From Jackrogersella multiformis (Eukaryota; Ascomycota; Sordariomycetes; Xylariales; Hypoxylaceae), in assembly GCA_902806575.1 (NCBI GenBank), contig CADCXD010000007.1:1860001-1924000 (forward strand): a stretch of 64,000 bases of DNA, in the 5' to 3' direction. Positions 25,440 through 36,925 of this stretch are shown here, one piece after another. The notes below the pieces were generated by a model, which had not been told where the DNA came from, did not search any database, and saw only the letters and a list, made by a program, of their open reading frames with translations. The stretch's first letter is position 1, and the number at the start of each line of letters is the position of its first letter. The translations under genes and the position numbers were made by a program.

Positions 25440-27975
25440 TAAATTATAAACTTATTTTAAAACCGTAAAATGGTTTATTAAAATCGATTTTAAATTAAGA
25501 TTTTACCTTATTAAAATAAAATAAAAAACGAATAAAAAATAGCTTTTTAATGTAAGTACGATTTTTTCGAATATTTAATTATACTTTTTAAATTAATTAA
25601 TGTTTTTATAACCTTTTAATTTATAATAAATAATATTTTTCGAAACTTTATTAATTTAAATCTTTTAATATATTTAAATAACTTTTTTATTTATGCGAAT
25701 ATTATAAAAAAATACGATAAAATCGTTAAAAAAAGTCTTAAAAAAACTTATAAAATATTATTTTATAATTAACCCGTAAAAATACTTTTAAAAAGTTTAA
25801 AAAGTAAACTTCCTTAATTATATTATTAAAGTTAACGATATTTTAATAGTATAAAATAAAATTAATTATATTAATAATTAAAAAGCGTTTAAATTATTAA
25901 AAAAATCTTAATAATTTATCGGTTTCGTAAATTTTTATTAACGATTTATAAAAAAGTTCTCGGAAATAGTAAAATTAATTATTAACGTAAATAAAAGAAT
26001 TAAAAAGGATTAAAAATAAACCGAAAAAATAAATAAATTTTTTAAAGAATTTAAATTTCGTTTTATTTAAGCTTTTATTATAATTTATTTCGATTTTTCG
26101 AAATAAACTTATATTAAAATTAATACTTTAAATTATATTATTAACGCCGTTTTTTTAAAAAAGAATAAATAAAATAAATTTAAACTTATAACTTATTATT
26201 CTCGTAAATTTACACCGGTAAAAATAAATTATAAAATTTATAATAAAAAATTATTAATTATAAAATTTTTTTTAAAAAAATAACATTAATATTTAAAAAG
26301 AATTAAACATTAAATTAAAATTTACTCGAATCATTAAAACTTAATTTATTTTATAATAGTTAAAATTTTAAATTAACGTTAAGCTTAATAAGTATAAAAA
26401 CTTTTATTATATTAATTTATAATTAATTACCGATTAAATAAATAAAATAATAAAACCGATATTTTTTTTAAAATTATCGTAATATCGATTTAAAAAGGAA
26501 GGAGTTAAAAATTAACTTATAGAATTAATTTTATAAAATAAATATTTTTTATATTTTTAAAGAATTTTATTCGTTTTTTTAATAGTTATTTTCGTTATAT
26601 TAAAAAGATTTTACAGTTTTATTATATTTAATTAAGCTTTCGATTTTATTAAACGATTAAAAAAAGCAGTTATTAATAATTTAAAATATATTACGTAAAT
26701 TAAATTTTTTTTAAAAAACGTTATTTTATAAAATAACCTTTTATATCGAAAAGAAAAACTTTAAATATTTACGGAACTTTAAAAGGAAATTATTTTTATT
26801 AAACACGATATTTTTATCGTTAAATATATAAAAATAAATAAAACTTTAAAACTAATTATTTAAAACTTTTAATAATTAAACATTAAAAACATTATCCGAA
26901 ATTACGTACGAGATTATTTAAAATATTAATAAAATAAAATCTTTTATTACGTTTTATATAAATATTTTTAATCGATAAAATTATATTATAAACTTTAATT
27001 AATAATAATAATAAATTTAATAATTTAATTAAAATTTTCGTTAAATAATATTAAAAATTATACGATATATTTTTAAATATTATTTTCAATAAAGATTTTA
27101 AGTTTACGTTTTATATTTAAAAAGACTTTCTTAAATTAATAAATATTAAATCTCGTATAAATATTTTATTTTATTTATAAACCGATAAATAAATAAAACG
27201 TTTTAATTAAATTTTAAAGATTTATTTTAAAACTTTCGTTAATTACGAAATAAATAATTAAAAAAACTTACTTATAATTATAAAATTCGTTTATAATAAT
27301 ATTACTTTTTTATTAATATAACTTACCTTTTTTTATATTAATTATAATTATTACTTAATAATTTATAATTATTTAAAAGCATTTTACGTAATTTTAAAAG
27401 TAAATTATATATATATTAAATAATATAAATATATTAAAATATATAAAAACATTTAAAATAAAACCGTTAATAAATAAAGAAATAAGTTAATAAATAATAA
27501 AAGAATATATTAATCTTTAAAATAAATTAACTCGTAATATTAAACGTAAAAAACATTAAAATTAAACGTCTCGTTAAAAAATTAAATAAAAAGCTTTTAA
27601 ACTTTTTTAAAATTTAATAAGTAATTTTTTTTACCGTAATAAGATTTTTTTTTTTAAGGAATAAAAAATATATAACTCGTTTTATATTTTATTTATCGAA
27701 CTTTATCGCGTTAATAATTAAAATTTTTTTAACCTTAATTAAATTTTACGTATAATAATTTTAATAAAGTTTAAAAATTATTAAATAAAACGAATAATAA
27801 ACTTTATTAAAAATTAAAGTAAAGTAAAATATCTCGTAAAATAAAAAATTTAATTAATTAAAAAGCATTAAATTTAAAAACCTTATAAATATATATTTAA
27901 TAAAAAAATAAAAGTAATAATTAAATTATTTTACGAGTAATATATCGATAAACCTCGTAATTTTATAATTATATA
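25440..27975 (+). pseudogene. pol remnant: RT, RNase H, integrase, chromodomain
   Basis: The frames are riddled with TAA/TAG, but conserved Gypsy blocks remain legible once transitions are allowed for. RT shows a KID block and a PFGLTNAP-like block. A KKVLKKL-IKYGLIINP-like block marks the end of RT. RNase H shows YYSRKFTP and INYKIYNKKLL-like runs. Integrase shows a HD...H...RNYVRDY-like zinc segment, and the chromodomain closes the polyprotein. The gag region (about 22.0-24.4 kb) is too degraded to define. Confidence 0.75.
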
Positions 27976-28008
27976 ATATATTTAAAAATAAGCATTAAAA
28001 AAAAAAAC

Positions 28009-28317
28009 TAATATTATATAAATAAACTTTATAAAGTAAAATATAATTAATATATATAAATTAATAAATATAAAATATATTAAAACTTATAAAATAAAGT
28101 TATTAAATAAAGTTAATTAAAAATTTAATTAATATATATAAAATTAAACTAATAAAACTAAGTAAGCGTTAACGACGCTTAAGAAAATATTTAAATTATA
28201 TATATATAAGTTATTACGCCTTCCTTCGCAAGAAGAAAGAGAAGGCAAGGACCTTAAGACCATAAAGAATTATTACTCGAAATTGAACTACAGTTCTAAG
28301 TCCTATTGCCCTTATCA
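28009..28317 (+). repeat. 3' LTR
   Basis: It starts TAATATTATATAA, the RIP-altered form of the 5' LTR start, and ends ...CTTATCA. The last ~100 bp (about 28215-28317) have normal GC content and are not RIP-mutated, while the matching part of the 5' LTR is fully AT-converted. Confidence 0.75.
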
Positions 28318-28952
28318 TAGTAGTAAACTAAACATAGCTTCGATCGATGAGGAAGATGGCGAAACACAATGGAGGAAAAATAAAAATAAAACATAAAACA
28401 TGGAAATCAAGGGAAAAGGAAAAAGGGGTAATTCCATGCACGGCTTATGGGTACCAGTAGGGGCGTCCCCCTGAATCGACTTTCTGAAATTCTCTGATGC
28501 TATAGTACGTATTACTATAATATATCGAGTAGAAGCTCTCAAAGTCGTTAGTGACGCTGCGTCGACATTCCTGCCGACTCAGAGACGTCAGCTGGGGTTG
28601 CACGACTTTAACGTAATGCATATCCCCCGCACTAATCTATATTCTATTCGGTATCACGATCTTAATGGAGAGCCAACATGTGATAGCAAGCAGCGTAGGC
28701 CGCGTAAAGCGCCAGCTCATACCCTCCACCTCTTCCCTTCCCCCACACACGACAGTCATGTAGATAGCTGTGGACGATCGAAGGACGGTGAGGGAGACCC
28801 TAGGGGGTTCCCCGCTACGGCTGTTTCTTGTTTCTTGTAGCTTAAACGACTACTTAAGGCCATCAAGCTCCCCCTTTTTGATAGACCGCAAGAGTCAAGC
28901 TCGACAAACAACTTCGTACAACCAGACCTCATATACCAACTCGATTCAACAA
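28318..28952. other. intergenic, right flank of retroelement
   Basis: Normal composition resumes at once. No gene is seen. The last ~250 bp are likely the upstream region of the metallothionein gene. Confidence 0.5.
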
Positions 28953-28959
28953 TATATAA
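28953..28959 (+). promoter_or_regulatory. TATA box of the metallothionein gene
   Basis: TATATAA lies 42 bases before the ATG at 28995, implying a very short 5' leader. I could not identify a metal-response element with confidence. Confidence 0.5.
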
Positions 28960-28994
28960 GCTTCAGCTTAACCCACCCCCAAACTACATTCAAA

Positions 28995-29154
28995 ATGGAA
29001 CCCGCCAGCTGTGGATGCGCTACCTGCTCTTGCGTTGACTGGTAAGCTTCTCTTCCCCATCTTCCCATCCTCCCACCTCTATCTATCTTGTAGCTTGCAG
29101 CTGACATCGTCCAACCACAGCAACTCCTGCTCCTGCTGCGTAAGTCCTCGTTAA
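28995..29154 (+). CDS. small metallothionein (26 aa, two exons)
   Basis: Exon 1 is 28995-29041 and exon 2 is 29121-29154. A 79-nt GT-AG intron splits a Cys codon. The product is 26 residues with eight cysteines in the pattern CxCxxCxCxxCxxCxCC (CGCATCSCVDCNSCSCC). This is the metallothionein signature, and tiny copper metallothioneins of about 25 residues are known in ascomycetes such as Neurospora. The expected role is cytosolic binding of Cu(I) or other thiophilic metals. A strong TATA box sits just upstream. The gene lies under 700 bp from the RIP-mutated retroelement yet shows no RIP damage. The second exon itself contains a GTAAGT, so an extra downstream exon cannot be excluded. Confidence 0.7.
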
Positions 29155-29485
29155 GACACTTCCCAAATGTCGTTCCCTCCCAAACTCACACAAGGTATCC
29201 ATATAGAGCCACTAAGCGTAACACCGTGCGGCACGACAATCATTGTTGCGATGATCGTTAGGGGATAATCGGAAGCAGGTGTAGGCTCTATGCAGTACGG
29301 GATGGTGCGTTTGTTTTGTACGAGTCTTGCGTCTCTTCTCATAGCAGATTTAGCAGATTGACCAGTTGCGCCGAGAAAAATATACACTCCTTGAAAATCT
29401 ATTGTTCTATCATACTTGCATATGGGTATCATTATGCCAACCGTCTACCAACGCCATCTATTTCCAAATGCCATCGCCCGTAACT
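29155..29485. other. convergent 3' intergenic region
   Basis: About 330 bp between the 3' ends of the metallothionein gene and the Ufd1-like gene. No gene was found; it presumably holds both 3' UTRs. Confidence 0.5.
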
Positions 29486-31774
29486 TCATTCTCTGGAGGG
29501 GGCCCAATTGATCAACCAGCCCCTTGCCCTGTCTAAATCTGGACCCTCCGCTTCACATGCTGCGACGCACCACTCTAGATCCCAATCGTCTTCGGACACT
29601 AGCGCCTCCGCGAGCCTCCTCCTGCGTTGATTTGCCTCGTCGACGCAGAAGTATATCGACGCCTGCTTGTCGCGAACGGAATCCATAAGAGGTCTAATCT
29701 GTGGCAGCACGAGCTGCGCCGTAGATGGTTTGGGCTCAAGCTTCAAGTTGGCACGACCGGTCTTGCACCACTCGTTGGCGCACCATCTCTTTCCGCACCC
29801 TTGCATCATCTGTGTTAAGTATCGACGTTCGATCCGCCGCTTGAGAGCCTTGCCCTCGGGATCGTATAAACTCACGTAGAGCGGCGAAAAGCATAGGGAG
29901 CATAGTCCGATGTCATTGCCCGGACCCTGACCCATTCGGGTACCAGCATTGACGGCCCCATTCTTGCCGACGCCGTGAAGGGTCCGCCCACAATTGGCAT
30001 TTCGACAGACAGGAGGTTTTGGCCGGTGCGCCTTTTCTAGCTCATGATACTTCAAATGGGTCGACATGTCGCGGAGCCGAATTATCTTAGAGCATAGGTG
30101 GCAGTCCGTGGTCCTCGCTCCGTCAACGAGCTCGTGCTCTGTGAGGCCCGTATGGAGCATCTCAGCAGACGGATTGAACGGGTCGCCTTCTTGGCAAACC
30201 TCGAGGTGGCAGAATTGACATAAGATGATCTTAGCAGGACAGAAGGTGGTGCGGTGGCGCGCTAGATCCGGCACCGAATTAGTAACGAAGGGACAGGATG
30301 GACACCGCCGTTCAGTGTGGTAAATGCCGTCATGTTTCGTCTTCGTCATCTTCGACGATCCGTACGCCTCGTCATGAGGACAATGCCAATGATCTCTCCA
30401 TTCGTCCGACGTCTTTTGAAAGACGTTGCGGCATTGGGGACATGCTAAGTTGTTACGAAGACAGAAATTCTCATGCAGGATCATGGTACGCTTAGGAACA
30501 TATTGAAGGCAATTCTTGCATTGTTCCTCTTCCGAAGATGTTTCTCGTGTTTCCGGAGCGACTGCATCAGACGATGTAGACGCTCCCGTTATCATCGCGT
30601 TGTTCTTGACCCTTAATCTGAATGGGCGAGGGGAGGCATCTATCGGCGGGACGCTCGAATCAGGGAGATATCCACAGACGGAAATAAGTAGACTTTCGGC
30701 TTTCTCAAGCTCGATATTTGTGGGTTGGATGGTTATACGCTTGCTCTCATGTTGGCCATAGCTAAAGACGCCAAAGACATGCTCTGATTGGCGAGGCGGC
30801 GCTCTCTGCCGTGAGGATTTGGGGCTCACAAAAAGATCCACGCCGTACTCGTCCTGCAGCTCGCTGACCTCGATCTCGAGGACCCTCGATCGAGCCCAGG
30901 AAGGGAGTTCGTAATCCACGTAGTCCCCGGGAAGAACTTGGCCTTCAACCGCTTTCCAGATATTAAGCTCCTGGCCGACCGAACTACCGCCTGCGGTCCC
31001 AGGCGCTTTTTGTTGCTTAGCTATGATCTGCTTCATCGTCTCTCTGGCTTGGGCCTCGTCTAGAGCCTCGATATCGACTTCGAGATCAGTATTGACGACG
31101 CAGATGCCGTCTCCTTCGGGCCGGAATTTGTCAATGAGGAGACGGAACATCCCGCCCTTGAGATCTGGCACGGACAAGATTGCGCCGTTTGTGAGAGTTG
31201 TGAAGCTCTCACGTAGTTTTCTCTCGAGCAAGGACTTCCAGTCGTCAGGGTTGTAACCAGCTTCTAATGGCCGCAGACGAACATATGTCCCTTTCGGCAG
31301 ATGCCTCGCATGGACGGTTATCCGAGCTACCGTAGCCTCACTGCCTGGAAGGCCTGTCTCTTCGTTTATGTTTCTATTCGAGTCGATCCCTAAAGCCTCC
31401 ATTAAGTAAGGACTTAGCAATACTTCATCTTCCTCGGCTGAGAACTCCCGTATGCCTGCATAGACGGCATTGCCATTCGACGGGTTGACGAGACGGAACA
31501 TTAGCGGGCTGGGGAGCTGCTGATACGGGTCGCCGTCAAAAGCATATGGAGCTCTAGCAGATGTGGATGTAGCGGATGCGTAGGGGTTGTAAAGGGGATT
31601 CGAGACTGATCTCGAAGCCGAGGTCGGGTTGGAAGACGAGACTGAAGCGGCAAGCAACTGCTCAAGAGAAGATTGTGGAAGAATCATCTTATCGCCGTTC
31701 AGATCTTTGGAGTAAGTAGTCGGGGATGCAACATTCAAGGTCGCTGACCAGTTGATAGAAGGGTTCTCGGCCAT
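29486..31774 (-). CDS. Ufd1-family protein with C-terminal zinc fingers
   Basis: A single-exon gene of 762 codons with a GCC-rich start (ATG GCC). Residues about 95-260 resemble the Ufd1 double-psi barrel fold (FRLVNPSNGNAVYAGIREF, LSPYLMEALGI). Ufd1 acts with Npl4 and Cdc48/p97 in extracting ubiquitylated substrates. The C-terminal half is unlike yeast Ufd1. From about residue 420 it carries a series of Cys/His fingers (CKNCLQYVPKRTMILHENFC, CPQCRNVF, CPSCPF, CQFC, CHLC, CGKRWCANEWC), resembling the TRAF-type zinc fingers of XIAF1-like proteins. This long fungal Ufd1-plus-zinc-finger architecture is distinct from canonical Ufd1. The substrate is unknown; a ubiquitin-linked role is inferred. 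Confidence 0.85.
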   Translation of the reverse strand: MAENPSINWSATLNVASPTTYSKDLNGDKMILPQSSLEQLLAASVSSSNPTSASRSVSNPLYNPYASATSTSARAPYAFDGDPYQQLPSPLMFRLVNPSNGNAVYAGIREFSAEEDEVLLSPYLMEALGIDSNRNINEETGLPGSEATVARITVHARHLPKGTYVRLRPLEAGYNPDDWKSLLERKLRESFTTLTNGAILSVPDLKGGMFRLLIDKFRPEGDGICVVNTDLEVDIEALDEAQARETMKQIIAKQQKAPGTAGGSSVGQELNIWKAVEGQVLPGDYVDYELPSWARSRVLEIEVSELQDEYGVDLFVSPKSSRQRAPPRQSEHVFGVFSYGQHESKRITIQPTNIELEKAESLLISVCGYLPDSSVPPIDASPRPFRLRVKNNAMITGASTSSDAVAPETRETSSEEEQCKNCLQYVPKRTMILHENFCLRNNLACPQCRNVFQKTSDEWRDHWHCPHDEAYGSSKMTKTKHDGIYHTERRCPSCPFVTNSVPDLARHRTTFCPAKIILCQFCHLEVCQEGDPFNPSAEMLHTGLTEHELVDGARTTDCHLCSKIIRLRDMSTHLKYHELEKAHRPKPPVCRNANCGRTLHGVGKNGAVNAGTRMGQGPGNDIGLCSLCFSPLYVSLYDPEGKALKRRIERRYLTQMMQGCGKRWCANEWCKTGRANLKLEPKPSTAQLVLPQIRPLMDSVRDKQASIYFCVDEANQRRRRLAEALVSEDDWDLEWCVAACEAEGPDLDRARGWLINWAPSRE

Positions 31775-34090
31775 GGCAACTCTGTATCAAACCGACGAAC
31801 CGGAACTGTAACTGGAGCCGGAACCGGAACTCGTATTATGTGTACGTACGTTGATGTCAAACTGAACCGTCGGGTATTGTATCGTACAAGTTTTAGGGAA
31901 GACAAGACAGTTTTACAGGTTACAAGAGACATCCCTGGAGACTGGAGACTGGAGAGAGAAGAAGAGAAAGAAGAGAAAAAGAAAAAAAGAAGAGCGATGG
32001 GCCACAGTTGGATCAAATAAAATAAGAATGTTGACGAGAAATGAAGTTGTGGGGATGGATTGATCGTGTAGTTGTAGCCGTGTATTGAAGAGGATGGAAA
32101 TGACGAAAATCAGTCAGCCATTTCCGCAGAATTCCATGACGCAGCTCCAACCCTAAAATTAACAAAGTTTGAAGGGTACCTGAGGGATACCTATTGAGCG
32201 TATATGCTATAATAGAGCGAGCTAGGTCTTTTGTAGGTAGATGGGTAGCTACCTCGTACCTAGGTAGATTGCCGACGCGACTTCCTAAGGTTAGATAGGT
32301 ACCTAGGTACATAACTTGCATATGGGTAACCAAAAAGGCGTAGGTGCCGGTATCTCCGCTGCTTATTAATAGGTACTACGTACGTATCTAGAAATTAAGG
32401 CGTTGGATAGTTTGATATTACTTACCTACTTAGGTAGTACCTAAATGGAAATAAATATATGCCTGCATCCCTAGAATATATATTGTTATGGTTTCTAGGT
32501 ACTAGAGAAGCATCTACCGTAGCTACGACATATACATACAACCAACCACAGAAAAAGAGAGAGATAAATAATAATGATGATGATAAACCCCCCCCATAAT
32601 ACTTAGGTACTAAATAAAGAGTTCCAAGACAGAGTGGATTGCAAATATAGGCGGACAAGCGAGAGCCAAGCACGATGGTGAGATGGTTAAGATGTCGATC
32701 CTATTTAAAACACCCCGAGTTATTATTTCAACAATAACATTGCGCGTATCTAGCTTGCCAGCTTGCTAACCCTAACCTCTCGCCTCTCAGACTCTATCCC
32801 CGCATCGACAACAAGGCAAAGGAGACAAAGGAGGCAAAGGACCTTGGAAGAATCCATTACGAAACAGGATAATAAGATAGGCTACAGTTCTCATCATACT
32901 GCTACCTAAGCTGTAACTATCTAGGTAAGCTGTATCGCTAGAGAGTCTAGATTCGAGAGGAGCGAGCACCAAAGGCCAAGCCAGATGAAATATACTTAGG
33001 TACCTAGGTATGTAGGTATCGTCACAGTTCCCACGAACCCCAAGTGGTCCAGTTACATAATACCTAGGTACCTACCTAGGTAGGTAGTACGGTTTATATG
33101 GAGGTAGGTAGCATGCACTGCTTCCAGCATCGCCTTAGGATGCGGTGCGACGCTGTCGGATCGACCTGCCAAGGATAGGCAAACTGCAAGACCACCTAGG
33201 TAGGTAGGTACTCCCTTCGCTACCTAAACGATACGCAATAATAGTGCATCCATCTCAATGAAACAAGAAGCCCCTCTGCCAATGCTTCGATTATGCCTCT
33301 ACGGTTCCTTGGGAATACACTAGAGAAGAGGAAACACTTCACTACCTACATAGTATCTATTCTTCCTCTTCCTCCCCCCTCGTCTTCTCTCCCTCTCTTT
33401 CATTCTCAGCTTAGCCTTCTCTATATTACCTACCTAGCCTAGGTAACTATTCCTAAGTAACTACTCCTAAGCAACCCTGTTCGAAACGGAGTATATTACT
33501 TAGCTATACCTACTTCTCCGGTCATTTTTATGATAGGATTGGAACAACCAGCTTCATTATCCCATTATATCTAATCTATCTTACCTCTTAGGTACCTACA
33601 TATATCTTACCTGCTTCGGAGTTAAGAAATTCATTACCCCTATCCCCTAGGTACCTACATACCTTCCAAGGTTATTAATAACATAAAGCTCTATACATAA
33701 ACTGTGTTACCTACCTAAGGTACCTAGACTACCTAGGTAAATCGAGCTCTAGTCAAATCTAATTTTAGGTATACCTACGTCAAGAACGATTAACGACTTT
33801 CTTCCTTCCACCTAGGTACCCCAGACCCCGGAGTGCACAGACTCCACTTCCCATCCCATCTTACGAACCTTACCTCTAGGTAGGTAACCTACCTAGCCTA
33901 CTTAAGGGTAATTAAGGCCTACCTTACCGACATTAGGTACCATTACCTTAAAACAGTTTAGGTTCCAAGGTTCTAACCTTATCCTCCATTCTTAATAAAC
34001 TTCTTATTTACTCGTCTTCGTCTTCGCCGCCGTCGTCGTCGCACCACGCTCTCTCTTAACCAGCAGCTGGTCTGTGTCTGTTCGCATGTA
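31775..34090. other. 2.3 kb divergent intergenic region, dense in TACCTAGGTA
   Basis: No gene was found between the divergent Ufd1-like and F-box-like genes. Motif clusters occur at about 32230-32310, 32420-32440, 33000-33120, 33190-33210, 33420-33450, 33590-33670, 33710-33745 and 33810-33900. A CCT/TCGTC-rich leader precedes the F-box-like gene near 34010-34050. Confidence 0.6.
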
Positions 34091-36047
34091 ATGGCATCAG
34101 GAGTCGTCATTCAACATCACGCGCGCGACATATCTTGCACCGAAATCCACAACGAGACCATCACTGCCGCCCCCAATCCACTCTTGAACCTCCTCACCAA
34201 CACCCTCGTCCTTCACCAGACCATCCCTTACCTCCCTATCTCGAGTCTCCTTAGCCTCGCGGCTACCTCACCCTCCTTTCGCGACCTGCTATTGCCCCGC
34301 ACCCCCGGCGTCTTCCGTCATCTTGACCTAACCCGAGTCAAGACCGCGCAGTTCGACATTGACGGTGCCATCGACCATGGTGGTGAGGTTTGGCGCAACG
34401 TCCAGGTCGACGAGAACCTAACAGAGGACGATTTTTACTCGGGTCCTCTACGCGGCATCTTCCAGAGCATCCGTCGCTGCGACATCCTGCATCATGTGCA
34501 GACACTAGTCCTTGACGGTCTCTCGGTCACTGCCGAGTTCTGCAACGACATTCTCGTCGACCCAGCATTGCGCGTGCGCATCTTGTCTATTCGCGACGTC
34601 AAGAACCTCAACGAGCGCAAGCTGATGCAGAGTCTCCGCTACGCCTGCCGATCTACGCGACCCGACGATACGCCTCGACTCAAGGGACTATACGTGTTTG
34701 GGGCAAGGGACGTGCCTGTGCTGGCACCATCATCACCGTCTAGTAGACAGAATGGAACGGCTCGAGGAGGTACTAACATTAGCATCGGCTGGAATCACAA
34801 GTCTCAGAACGCGCTGAAGGAGTCTATCCGGATCGAAGGTGACGATTGGTATTACAAGAGAGGACGCATCATTAGTAGACACATAGCCGACGGCTGGGCC
34901 GAGACGCTTCTGGACTGTCGCGACGTCATCAAGTTCGATGCTGTGCTCTGCACGGGACCCCGTCATCAGAATTCACTTGCGTTCGGAAAGGTGCTGGTCA
35001 CATCATCGGGTGGAGCTGCTGCACCCGGTGTCGAAAGCCCATGGGGTGTTGCGACTTTTGGCCTCGGTGGGTGTGCGTCCTGCGGATCTGCGCCCGAGGG
35101 CTTCACGGTATACGGAGACTCCCCGGCAGGACTTTTGCCGCTGCTAGCCCCCGTTCCGCTTCATTCGTCCACCGTCAAGGCGGCAACCTGTCCTAAGCCG
35201 AGCCCCGGGTTCGAGACAGGTCAGGAGACGCACAAGTTCGTCCCAAGGTGTTTGGAATGTATCCGCGAACGATATTGTTTTAGTTGTGATCAGTGGTGGT
35301 GCGAGTCCTGCTACCATGTGCCGAGCCGGCAGGAACTCAGCGCCCAGCACGTCCACATCGTCGACCAGACTAACGGCTTGGTCGACCATGAATTAGCAGC
35401 TCTCGAGCCGTCTAACGTCAAGGTACGGAAGGGTTATTGTCCTAATTGTTACCTGAGATCCACGGAAAGGAGACCCGGAATTCGGAACCCCTTTCCACCC
35501 TGAATGGTTTTTCCGAAGCCATATAGCGAGGGATACTACTACTACTACTACTACACCCCTACCCCCTTATGGCCTGAGTTCATGTAGGGATGGGCGAGAG
35601 TGAGCATCGACTACTTTCGATCATCCTTGGGAAATTGTATGCGGCGAGAACCCCCAAACTGTAGCATATCACCTCTTTAATCACCATTAAAAGCTTGTAA
35701 AAATAAGATATCACGCTAATGAACACTCATAACTATAGAAACCCAAGATCAGCCGAAGCTGCTGGGAGTGCGAACATAATGTATGTCTATTGATTCCGGC
35801 TTCATATGAGGACTACTACGGCCCTAACTTACTGGTTCTAGTGCCTTGATTGCATCGCTAATACCCAGAAGCTTTGTAGAGGCTGCGGTGGTGGGTACTG
35901 CATCATCCACTACGAAGGGTCCACGCTCACATTGGTATGCTCTCGTCACCGTACACATTCTCGGGGTTGGGCTAACATCGGAGACAGTGTGATTGTACGA
36001 ATCGCCATTCTATTTTAGTAACTGTAGATATTGTTTCGACTAACTGA
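34091..36047 (+). CDS. F-box-like protein with C-terminal zinc-ribbon exons
   Basis: Exon 1 opens at ATG 34091. An F-box-like segment lies near residues 35-80 (YLPISSLLSLAATSPSFRDLL), followed by a mid-region and Cys pairs (CASCGSAPEGFTVYG, CLECIRERYCFSC, WWCESCY). Without splicing the frame stops at 35503 (470 aa) after GYCPNCYLRS. A GTACGG donor at 35423 in frame with an acceptor at 35747 instead joins exon 35748-35780 (ISRSCWECEHN), then 35842-35934 (CLDCIANTQKLCRGCGGGYC, HYEGSTLT) and 35988-36047 (CDCTNR, then stop), giving 505 aa. The spliced tail matches the RSCWECG...GGYC...EGSTLT...CDWC ending common in this fungal F-box family, so it is favoured. The final exon boundary is uncertain. 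The role is probably substrate recognition for an SCF ubiquitin ligase, by family inference only. Confidence 0.65.
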
Positions 36048-36925
36048 CCGCATATAGGGTGCTCGAGACGCCGTGGTCGAAGATCTCGAGAGATGTATTG
36101 ACATTAGAGGTTGCCTAGAAGCTTTAAGCCTCATTACGAACGGTTACGATATCCTATCGTAATTTACTTTTTATTGTTATGATTGGGGCCCTGAATCAGT
36201 CGGGGTCCAAGATTTTATGACAGGCCGGAGGCGTTACAAACTCTCTACTCCGTGTTTTCTCGTTCTGATATGGGTGGTTGAGTATGAATTGAAGTCGATT
36301 ACAGTACCTAGTACACGGAATTAAGGCACATATTGTGGCCTCTTAATTATTACCCTCGGGACTCTACAATTTGAGGACCCGAGAAGATGATACCCAACTC
36401 AGCTATGATGAGCGAATTCACTTTCAACTTTTATCATAAAATATATCACCGCGCTGTTTCCCAAGTGCATCTGTACTGTTGTGCCTGAAGAAATTGCTGA
36501 GGGAAGTCGTATTAGCCCCGGTAGGTCCACAGGATAGCCTAAACAGGAGATATCTACACTAGTGGCTAACCTTAACCTTTCTAAAATATCTACCTACGCA
36601 GCAAGGTAAGTAATATATTAATAGGATGGACGAAGTTCTCTAAGAACCAACCTATCCGCCATAGCTAAACTAGGCAGACCAAGCTCTTGTGTCTTGACTG
36701 AGGTTTTAAAGATAAACCGTTGCTCTCCTAGACAAAATGGTACGTGGTATCTACTCAAAGGTCACTATCACGATAATCCAGGGTACGTTGGAAGGATTGA
36801 CTGATAACATATCTCCAATGTTGTGACTTGTGATACGAATTAGTGCACGTATATCGAATACTCTAGGATCATTATTCCATAATTTTCGGGATTCTTTTCC
36901 TCTTCTTTCCTGCTTTCTATCCAAG
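36048..36925. other. convergent intergenic region
   Basis: Nothing recognisable lies between the F-box-like gene and ARP6. A possible extra exon of the former (36058-36162, open to TAA) follows a 40-nt GT-AG candidate intron with a CTAAC branch site. It has no homology support. Confidence 0.45.

Larger units (their letters stand above)
21555..28317 (+). mobile_element. full-length Ty3/Gypsy chromovirus LTR retrotransposon, RIP-inactivated
   Basis: A ~6.76 kb element is flanked by LTRs of about 308 bp. The interior is extremely AT-rich and saturated with stop codons. Even so, Gypsy pol order can be followed on the + strand. Reverse transcriptase lies around 25440-25900 (F-KIDF at its start). 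RNase H is around 26030-26420 (YYSRKFTP-like). The integrase zinc region is around 26780-26940. A C-terminal chromodomain follows at about 27825-27975 (YLVK-K, with TWEP mutated to I-KP). An A-run at 27997-28007 just before the right LTR fits a RIP-altered polypurine tract. RT-RH-IN order makes it Gypsy rather than Copia, and the chromodomain makes it a chromovirus. No target-site duplication was convincing. Confidence 0.85.

Noticed and set aside
21542..28322. TAGTA as target-site duplication of the retrotransposon
   Set aside because: The left copy lies 8 bp outside the LTR start inferred from the LTR alignment, so it is probably coincidental.
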